DNA of 38,688 bases, taken from Candidatus Avichristensenella intestinipullorum (GTDB lineage Bacteria; Bacillota; Clostridia; Christensenellales; Aristaeellaceae). Positions 31,970 to 38,688 of this stretch are shown in pieces. The DNA lies in contig DVFI01000012.1 of the NCBI GenBank assembly GCA_018713305.1, positions 1-38,688 of the forward strand, read 5' to 3'. The position numbers and the translations under genes were made by a program. Under the pieces are notes generated by a model that saw nothing but the letters and a program-made list of their open reading frames with translations, did not search any database and was not told the origin of the DNA. Position 1 is the stretch's first letter; each line of letters opens with the position of its first letter.

Positions 31970-33076
31970 ATGAGAAAACCTGATTTTCATAGCGTGTTGC
32001 GGCCGGTGATTACGCTGTTCGGCGCGGCGGTCGGGGGCGGCCTGGCGGCGCTGGGCATCCAGCTGTATCTCGTGTTCGGCGGGCCGCGGGTGCTGTCCAG
32101 CGGCCAGGTGGTCTGGATATGCATCGCCGCGACGCTGCTGTTCGCGATTGTGACCTGGTTTGCCGCGCCGCGCCTGATACGTTTTGTGCAGCGCTGGTCG
32201 GGCGCGGTGGAAGGCTCGCTGAGCGAGACGCCTCTGGCGCAGGTCATCTGCGGCGCGCTGGGGCTGGTGCTGGGGCTGGTGATTGCCACGCTGGTGACCC
32301 AGCTGTTCCGCGTGGGGCTGCCCGAGCTGCTCTGGGCGGGGCTTTCCGCCATTCTGTATCTGATGCTGGGCTATCTGGGCGCGTCGCTGGGCTCCAAACG
32401 CTGGCGCGAAATGCCGCTGGTGCCCGGCGCGCGCCAGGCCCGCGCCGAGCGCCGCGCCGCGCAGGGCGCGCCCCTGCCGGCAAGCAAAATCCTGGACACC
32501 AGCGCGCTCATCGACGGGCGCATCTTCGACGTGTGCAAGACCGGCTTTGTCGAAGGCCCGCTGGTCATCCCGCAGTTCGTGCTCGAAGAGCTCCGTCACA
32601 TCGCCGACTCGGGCGACCCGCTGCGAAGAAACCGGGGCAGACGGGGCCTGGACGTGCTGGCCCGCCTGCAAAAGGAGCTGGACATCAGCGTGCAGATTAC
32701 GGACCTGGATTTCGCCGACGCGCAGGAGGTGGACGTCAAGCTCCTCAAGCTGGCGAGGGAAATGCGCGGCGTGGTGGTGACCAACGATTTTAACCTGAAC
32801 AAGGTCGCGGATGTGACGGGCGTCAAGGTGCTGAACATCAACGATTTGGCCGGCGCGCTGCGCCCGGTGCTGCTGCCGGGGGAGGAAATGCGCGTGCAGG
32901 TGCTGCGCGAGGGAAAGGAGCCGGGACAGGGCGTGGGCTATCTGGACGACGGCACCATGATTATCGTGGACAACGGAAAGCGCCATATCGGGGAGACCAT
33001 CGACGTGGTGGTCACCACGGTGCTGCAGACCAGCGCCGGCCGGATGATTTTCACGCGCGTCAAACAGGCGGCATAG
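31970..33076 (+). CDS. yacL: YacL-like membrane PIN-TRAM protein
   Basis: The 368-residue protein has four membrane helices (about 13-35, 45-66, 88-110 and 117-140), a cytosolic PIN domain starting KILDTSALIDGRIFDVC (acidic residues Asp176 and Asp182, with later acids in TDLDFADAQEVD and TNDFNLN) and a C-terminal TRAM domain (about 295-368). This is the YacL architecture; PIN domains are metal-dependent ribonucleases, but the substrate is not established. The radA-yacL order is common in Firmicutes. AAAGGAACAGG lies before the start, 28 bases after the radA stop. Confidence 0.94.
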   Translation: MRKPDFHSVLRPVITLFGAAVGGGLAALGIQLYLVFGGPRVLSSGQVVWICIAATLLFAIVTWFAAPRLIRFVQRWSGAVEGSLSETPLAQVICGALGLVLGLVIATLVTQLFRVGLPELLWAGLSAILYLMLGYLGASLGSKRWREMPLVPGARQARAERRAAQGAPLPASKILDTSALIDGRIFDVCKTGFVEGPLVIPQFVLEELRHIADSGDPLRRNRGRRGLDVLARLQKELDISVQITDLDFADAQEVDVKLLKLAREMRGVVVTNDFNLNKVADVTGVKVLNINDLAGALRPVLLPGEEMRVQVLREGKEPGQGVGYLDDGTMIIVDNGKRHIGETIDVVVTTVLQTSAGRMIFTRVKQAA

Positions 33077-33081
33077 CGCTC

Positions 33082-33110
33082 TTGCATTTGCGCCGCGCGG
33101 CATGTACAAT
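33082..33110 (+). promoter_or_regulatory. Promoter of dnaD-dnaI operon (TTGCAT type)
   Basis: TTGCAT (33082-33087), 17-bp spacer, TACAAT (33105-33110), starting just past the yacL stop. No terminator is evident in between, so read-through from radA-yacL is also possible. Confidence 0.65.
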
Positions 33111-33130
33111 GCTGCGTGGGGGGTGATGGC

Positions 33131-34333
33131 ATGCCGGTCTTCGGTTTTGCCGATAAGTACGCAATGTTCGACGCCACGCCGGTGGAAAACCTGTTCATCC
33201 AGGAATACATGGTGCGCGCGGACGGGGACTTTGTCAAGGTATACCTGTATGGGCTGATGCAGTGCTATCATCCGGTGCACAGCGCGTCGCTGTCCACGGT
33301 CGCGCGGGATCTGGGCATGGAGGTTTCCCGTGTGGAAAACGCGTTCGCCTACTGGGAGCGCATGGGCCTGGTGCAGCGGGTCAGCGACAACCCGCCCTCG
33401 TGGGCGTATCGCAACCTGAAACAGCTGGAGCTGATGCGCGCCCAGGACGACGACGGGCTGTACCGCTATGCCGATTTTAACAACAGCCTGCAGGCGCAGT
33501 TCGGCGCCGACCGCCTGCTCCATCCGCAGGACTTCGAGCGGGTGTACGACTGGATAGAAGGGCTGGGGCTCCCCGAAGAAGTGGTGCTGATGCTGGTTTC
33601 CGGCCAGATTAAGGCGCGGGGCAAGAAATTTCCCTTCAAATCGATTGATCCCATCGCGCGGGCCTGGGCGGAGGCCAACGTGCGCACCATCGCCGACGCG
33701 GAGGAAATGTCGCGCATGTATACCGAGCGCTACCAGGCGATTAAACAGGTATACAAAAAGCTGGGCAAGCGGCATCAGGTGTCCGAGCCGGACGAGGCGC
33801 TCTACGAGCGCTGGACGCGCGAGTGGGGGTTTGACCTGCCCGCCATCCTGGCCGCCTGCGATGAAACCAGCAAGGGCGTGCCCACCTTCGGCTATCTCAA
33901 CGGCATCCTGGAGCGCATGCACCAGCAGGGCCTGCATAGCGAGGAGGACCTGCGCGCCGACCTGGAAGCCGACAGGGACGTCAAGGCGCTGCTGCGCGAG
34001 CTGGGCATGCGCGCCGCTTCCCCTACGGACGACAGCCGCTCGATGCTGGAGGGCTTCCTGCGGGAGGGGTTTGCCCGCGAGACCATCGCGCTGGCCGCCA
34101 CCCGCGTGGCCCGCAAGGGCGGCAGGCTGGACGCGCTGGAGCGGACGCTGCGCATCTGGAAGGAGGCGGGCGCGCTTTCCTACGAATCCGCGACGGCCTA
34201 TTTGAAGCGCATGGACGCGCAGCGCAAGGCCCAGCCGGCGGCCACGCGCGCGCCCAAGACCGTGCCCGCTCAGCGCTATACGCAGCGCGAGTATACGCGG
34301 GAAGAACTCGACGCGCTCTTTGAGGTGATATAA
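33131..34333 (+). CDS. dnaD: DnaD-like replication initiation protein
   Basis: The 400-residue protein combines an N-terminal winged-helix region (about 20-100, with SLSTVARDLGMEVSRVENAFAYWERMGLV in its helices) and two DnaD/DnaB_2 (DDBH2) domains: one around 130-200, the other around 210-270 with WGFDLPAILAACDETSK. A third similar helical segment follows near 290-350. DnaD-type proteins bind DNA and help load the replicative helicase. The start at 33131 has GGGGGGTGAT, near the ideal site; GTG 33116 would place the site inside the gene. It pairs with the DnaI-like loader that starts three bases after its stop. Confidence 0.92.
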   Translation: MPVFGFADKYAMFDATPVENLFIQEYMVRADGDFVKVYLYGLMQCYHPVHSASLSTVARDLGMEVSRVENAFAYWERMGLVQRVSDNPPSWAYRNLKQLELMRAQDDDGLYRYADFNNSLQAQFGADRLLHPQDFERVYDWIEGLGLPEEVVLMLVSGQIKARGKKFPFKSIDPIARAWAEANVRTIADAEEMSRMYTERYQAIKQVYKKLGKRHQVSEPDEALYERWTREWGFDLPAILAACDETSKGVPTFGYLNGILERMHQQGLHSEEDLRADLEADRDVKALLRELGMRAASPTDDSRSMLEGFLREGFARETIALAATRVARKGGRLDALERTLRIWKEAGALSYESATAYLKRMDAQRKAQPAATRAPKTVPAQRYTQREYTREELDALFEVI

Positions 34334-34336
34334 GCT

Positions 34337-35341
34337 GTGATTACAAGAGAAGCCCTTCTGCAAGAGGTGGACGCGCAGTACAGGCAGCAGCGCGAGCTGA
34401 ACCAGGCGGAACAGGAACGGCGTCTGGCCGAGGCCGTGGCGCGGGACGCGCGCATCGGCGAGCTCTGGGAGGAGCGCAGGGCGATATTTCAGGACCGGGC
34501 GCGCCAGGCGTTTGCCAGCCCGCAGGATGCCCATGCCATCAGCGGGGTGCTGCGCGGGCAGCTGGAATCGCTGCACAACGCCCTGCGGGCGCGCCTGCGG
34601 GCGTGCGGACTGCCGGAGGCGTACCTGCAGCCGGTCTACCGCTGCCCCCTCTGCCGGGATACGGGCTACGTCGGCGAGCCGGTGCGGGAACGCTGCGCGT
34701 GCTTTACGCAGCGGATGCAGGCGCTGGTCAGCGCCCGCACGGGCGACGGGCTCAACGGCCGGGAAACCTTTGCCGCCTACGACGATTCCGTCTTTTCCGA
34801 CGAGCCGCTGTCGGTCGACACGCCCGAAACACAGCGCTCGTACATGCAGCGCCTGCGCCAGCGGTGCGAATCCTACGCCGAGCTGTTCCCGAACAACCCG
34901 CGCCGGAACCTGCTGATGGTGGGCATGTCGGGCCTGGGCAAGACGTTCCTGCTCAACTGCATCGGCAACCGCGTGCGCGAGCGGGGACATACGGTCGTCA
35001 AGCTCACCGCCTACCAGCTGACCGAGCGCATGCGCGCCAGCATCTTCGAGCATGACGTGGAGCCGTTTCGGACGCTGCTGACCGTGCCGCTGCTGCTGCT
35101 GGACGACCTGGGCGTGGAGCCGCTGCTGAGCAACATCACCATAGAGCAGCTCTTTACGCTCATCAACGAGCGCGATTTGGACGGGCTGCACACCGTCGTC
35201 AGCACCAACCTGATGCCCGAGGAGCTGCAGGAACGGTATACCGAGCGCATCTGCTCGCGCCTGTTCGACAAGCGCGCCGCAGCGATGCTTCGCTTTGTGG
35301 GCAAGGACGTTCGACTGGGTTCGACCGGGATAGTGAGATGA
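34337..35341 (+). CDS. dnaI: DnaI/DnaC-like helicase loader ATPase
   Basis: The 334-residue AAA+ protein is the likely loader of the replicative helicase. It has a long charged N-terminal helix, a cysteine cluster CPLCRDTGY...CACF (Cys103, 106, 120, 122) that resembles the zinc-binding region of DnaI, Walker A GMSGLGKT (196-203) and Walker B LLLLDDLG (252-259). A GTG start at 34337 is set by GAGGTGAT overlapping the dnaD stop. Its stop overlaps the next start (ATGA). Pairing with dnaD supports the loader role over other IstB-like ATPases; no transposase is near. Confidence 0.93.
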   Translation: MITREALLQEVDAQYRQQRELNQAEQERRLAEAVARDARIGELWEERRAIFQDRARQAFASPQDAHAISGVLRGQLESLHNALRARLRACGLPEAYLQPVYRCPLCRDTGYVGEPVRERCACFTQRMQALVSARTGDGLNGRETFAAYDDSVFSDEPLSVDTPETQRSYMQRLRQRCESYAELFPNNPRRNLLMVGMSGLGKTFLLNCIGNRVRERGHTVVKLTAYQLTERMRASIFEHDVEPFRTLLTVPLLLLDDLGVEPLLSNITIEQLFTLINERDLDGLHTVVSTNLMPEELQERYTERICSRLFDKRAAAMLRFVGKDVRLGSTGIVR

Positions 35342-36549
35342 GCAAAAAAAGAACCTGGATTTCGGATGCGCTGTGGCTGCTGGCGTGCCTGGGCCTGCTG
35401 ACCGCCACGGCGCTGTATGTTGCCGGCCGGACGGGCACGGATTTTTTCGCCCACGGCCCCTTTGACAGCTATACCCGGCAGGCGCTGGCCTGGCGCGACG
35501 GGCGGATGATGCTGGACGGGGAGTATCCCTGGCTGGAGCTGGCCATATTCGAAGGCGAATACTACGTCAGCTTTCCGCCGGTGCCCTCCGTGCCGATGTG
35601 GGTGCTGTCGTTCTTCTTCGGCCTGGAAACCCCGGATGCGCTGATGTGCCTGCTGTACTGGCTGGGCGGCGCGGCGGCGGCCTTTTTCCTGGCCCGGCGC
35701 TATCTGCCCGCGGCGCATGCGGCGGGGCTGGCGGCGTTTGCCGCCCTGGCGGGAAGCCTGCTGGATTTGGCGGTTTCCGACGCGCAGACGGCGGGCGGCG
35801 TATGGTACCAGGCGCAGCTGCTGGCGTTTTTGCTGACCATGCTGGCCTTTTGCCTGTGCACGGGCAGGCGCCGTGCCGGCTGGGCCGCGGGGCTTGTCTG
35901 CATCGCGCTGGCCGTGGGCTGCCGGCCGCTCAACGCGCTGTATGTGCCGCTGCTGCTGTGGATATTGTATACCCATGTGCGCGCGGACAGCCTGTGGCGC
36001 AGCGTGCGGGCGATGCTGCCGTATGTGGCGGCGCCGCTTGCGATTGCCTTTGCCTACGGCGCGTATAACTATGCGCGGTTTGGCAACCCCTTTGAGTTCG
36101 GCCACAGCTTTCTGCCCGAGTATACCGAGTCGGGCGACGCGGTGCTTGCGCTGTCGAACGTATGGAACAACTTTCTCAACATCCTGCGGCCGCCGCAGGT
36201 GGTCGACGGGGCGCTGACCTTTCCCACGCTGTGCGGCTTCGCCTTCTACCTGACCAACCCGCTCGTGGTGCTCTCGCCCGTGCGGGCGGCGGAGCGCGCC
36301 CTGAGGCGGCGCGGGGATGCGATAGACGGCATGCTGGCGGCGACGCTGCTTCTGCACGCGCTGCTGCTGCTGACGCACCGCACCTTCGGCGGCTGGCAGT
36401 ACGGGACGCGGTATCTGAGCGATATGGTGCCCGCGCTGGTTTTCCTTTGGGCGCGCGGCGGGGACAGGACGCGCCCATGGGAGGCTTTCCTCATGGGCGC
36501 GCTGTCCGCATTTTCTCTATACGGAACTATCGTATTCCACTTTTTATAG
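35338..36549 (+). CDS. Polytopic membrane protein, GT-C glycosyltransferase-like
   Basis: The 403-residue protein has about nine to ten membrane spans. After the first span a long outer loop with acidic residues (FDSYTRQALAWRDGRMML, then EYYVSFPPVP) resembles the first extracytoplasmic loop of GT-C polyprenyl-phosphate-dependent glycosyltransferases, and a large loop near 250-300 (YNYARFGNPFEFGHSF) fits that family too. No specific subfamily is recognised, so the function is inferred. Its start overlaps the dnaI-like stop. The stop overlaps the convergent lipase-like gene by six bases, and no terminator separates them. Confidence 0.75.
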   Translation: MSKKRTWISDALWLLACLGLLTATALYVAGRTGTDFFAHGPFDSYTRQALAWRDGRMMLDGEYPWLELAIFEGEYYVSFPPVPSVPMWVLSFFFGLETPDALMCLLYWLGGAAAAFFLARRYLPAAHAAGLAAFAALAGSLLDLAVSDAQTAGGVWYQAQLLAFLLTMLAFCLCTGRRRAGWAAGLVCIALAVGCRPLNALYVPLLLWILYTHVRADSLWRSVRAMLPYVAAPLAIAFAYGAYNYARFGNPFEFGHSFLPEYTESGDAVLALSNVWNNFLNILRPPQVVDGALTFPTLCGFAFYLTNPLVVLSPVRAAERALRRRGDAIDGMLAATLLLHALLLLTHRTFGGWQYGTRYLSDMVPALVFLWARGGDRTRPWEAFLMGALSAFSLYGTIVFHFL

Positions 36550-37647
36550 GTAGCTGTCCCAGTCCGTCTGCTCCAGCAGCGCAAGGTAAACGGCGGGCAT
36601 ATGCTGCGCAAGCAGCGAGGACATGCCGGCCTGCCACGACTCGCCGTCATGCAGGATAAGGCGGAAGAGGGGCGCCAGGTCGCTGTCCTCCTGTACCATG
36701 GCGGCCAGCTGGTTCATGTCCGCCTGCGCTTCCTGCGGCGCCGTTTCGTCCATCATGGACGCGCACAGCCCCTGCAGGCACGCAAAGACCGTCACGCCCT
36801 GTTCGCTCGTGCCCGGGGAGGTCAGGCTATGGAGGTCCTCATAGTATGAAGAGATGCTCGGGGACAGTTCCGCCAGCGTCGCGGTGAGCGCCTGGGTGCT
36901 TTGGATATCCTCGCTTTTGGCGGGCAGGACGATGTCCGTGCCCGGCCGCCGGTATCCCCACGCCTCCAGCGGCAGGCGTGTGGCCAGGTCGGCGGGATTG
37001 ACGATGTTGAAAATGTTGGGGTATTCCTGTTCGGCGCGCGCGCCGCGCATGGTGGTGGGCGTGGCAAAGGTATAAACATAGACGTTGCTCGCGTCATACG
37101 CCGTGTTCAGCAGCACGCCCAGCAGGTTGGCGCACGCCGCGCCGCGGCTGTAGCCGGTGACAAGCACCAGCGGGTTTTCCGCCGCGTCTATCTCGGCCTT
37201 CAAATCGGCATAGATAGCCTCCGCCGCGAAAAAGAAGTTTTCCGCCACCGCCGTATCGTCGCTGTGGGAAGGTGCAAAGTCAAAATTGGACATCCACTCG
37301 CCCGGGGTGCTCGTGCCGCGGACGGTGACCGCCAGCAGGACGCGCCTCTCCCCGTTCACCGAAAGCTCCTGACGGGCGATGGTATAGGCGCAGGTGTGGC
37401 TGTCGTCGTCTACCGCCTTATCGTAGCCCGACTGACGCACCACCGTGAAGCCCGCCGCCTCCAGGGCTTCGGCCGCAGCTTCGGCGGAGGAAGTCTGCGC
37501 GAAAGACAACGTGGTCTGCAGCAGCGCGGGCTGAAGCACGTCGCTTCCCGCGGCAAACAGCAGGCCGTCCAGACCCTCTTGCGTCGACGCGCCGGCAAAC
37601 GCGGGGGTCAACGCGAGAGCCAGCAGCAGACAAAGCAGTTTTCGCAC
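36544..37647 (-). CDS. Secreted class 3 lipase-like alpha/beta hydrolase
   Basis: The 367-residue protein has a signal peptide (1-20, MRKLLCLLLALALTPAFAGA) and a lipase class 3 fold, with the nucleophile Ser167 in TGYSRG preceded by RGTSTPGEWMSNF. After it come VYTFATPTT and NIVNPADLATRLP, where the catalytic Asp probably lies; a His near the C-terminal half (LHSL or LILHDGE) would complete the triad. The substrate is unknown. The start is taken as GTG 37647, where GAGGTGA is well spaced; GTG 37656 would overlap that site. The gene converges on and overlaps the GT-C-like gene by six bases. Confidence 0.88.
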   Translation of the reverse strand: MRKLLCLLLALALTPAFAGASTQEGLDGLLFAAGSDVLQPALLQTTLSFAQTSSAEAAAEALEAAGFTVVRQSGYDKAVDDDSHTCAYTIARQELSVNGERRVLLAVTVRGTSTPGEWMSNFDFAPSHSDDTAVAENFFFAAEAIYADLKAEIDAAENPLVLVTGYSRGAACANLLGVLLNTAYDASNVYVYTFATPTTMRGARAEQEYPNIFNIVNPADLATRLPLEAWGYRRPGTDIVLPAKSEDIQSTQALTATLAELSPSISSYYEDLHSLTSPGTSEQGVTVFACLQGLCASMMDETAPQEAQADMNQLAAMVQEDSDLAPLFRLILHDGESWQAGMSSLLAQHMPAVYLALLEQTDWDSYL

Positions 37648-37699
37648 CGTTTTCACCTCGAATTCTTATTGTATTGCCATGATAACAGGCATTTTCCTG

Positions 37700-37728
37700 G
37701 CTATACTATACCAGAAATAAATGAACAA
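37700..37728 (-). promoter_or_regulatory. Putative promoter of the lipase-like gene
   Basis: Minus strand TTGTTC (37728-37723), 17-bp spacer, TATAGC (37705-37700). An alternative -10, TATAGT (37710-37705), has worse spacing. Confidence 0.42.
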
Positions 37729-37765
37729 GGTGTGAATATTTGAAAACTGACGCTTTGTTCATATT

Positions 37766-37794
37766 GTGTCAATATTTGGTTTGTATGATATACT
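37766..37794 (+). promoter_or_regulatory. Promoter of the zinc-ribbon gene and possibly dnaK
   Basis: TATACT (37789-37794) with a TGA extended -10 and a poor -35 (GTGTCA, 37766-37771) at 17 bp. TGAACAA (37722-37728) and TTGTTCA (37755-37761) form an inverted repeat between this and the divergent lipase promoter. No CIRCE or CtsR-like operator is seen. Confidence 0.55.
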
Positions 37795-37825
37795 GTACGA
37801 AGACAGAGCATAAGGAGCGAATACG

Positions 37826-38688
<863 letters not shown>

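Noticed and set aside
34337-35341. IstB-type transposon ATPase
   Set aside because: The Walker motifs are compatible, but the N-terminal cysteine cluster, the dnaD neighbour and the lack of any transposase favour a helicase loader.

Overview
The window looks like chromosome of a GC-rich, low-oxygen Firmicute of the class Clostridia. Supporting signs are DnaD plus a DnaI-type loader, YacL, DUF951 and DUF975 proteins, an AddB-type nuclease, a PurF with a propeptide and iron-sulfur cysteines, Shine-Dalgarno sites of the AGGAGG type, and sigma-A-like promoters. The split PurH (separate AICAR transformylase plus archaeal-type PurO) and the single-chain PurL fit high-GC gut Clostridia such as Christensenellales relatives; that placement is inference. 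I see no phage, insertion sequence, CRISPR array, rRNA or tRNA.

Layout. Positions 1-188 hold four tightly packed inverted repeats, the last with a short T tract. Positions 189-3341 (minus strand) are a four-gene operon: two DUF975 membrane proteins, an RsuA-type pseudouridine synthase and an RsmC-like methyltransferase. A divergent plus-strand unit follows: promoter, cobalamin riboswitch, terminator and one BtuF-like binding protein (3471-4739). From 18644 down to 4761 a long minus-strand operon runs ilvA-purE-purC-purF-purM-purN-purO-purH(AICARFT only)-purD-purL-purB. It carries every step from PRPP to IMP except a PurK. Junctions are overlapping or a few bases apart, and the only good promoter I see lies upstream of ilvA.

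From 18711 to 26507 a plus-strand operon holds maltose phosphorylase, beta-phosphoglucomutase, an HD-domain protein, a radical SAM protein and AddB. After a 383-bp gap, minus-strand units follow: secG; a secreted SH3/peptidoglycan-binding protein; DUF951 plus signal peptidase I; and a metallophosphoesterase-fold protein that has lost most of its metal ligands. Plus-strand units then carry radA-yacL and dnaD-dnaI-GT-C membrane protein. A secreted lipase-like gene converges on the last of these with a 6-bp overlap. The window ends with a zinc-ribbon membrane protein and the first 145 codons of dnaK.

Most of this is housekeeping content: purine synthesis, rRNA modification, secretion, replication and repair. 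The points that deserve a second look are the ilvA-headed purine operon with its split IMP-forming enzymes and absent purK, the metal-site-degenerate phosphoesterase, the AddB without a visible AddA or Walker A motif, the recurrent TTGCAT promoters, the hairpin cluster at the left edge, and dnaK outside an hrcA-grpE context.
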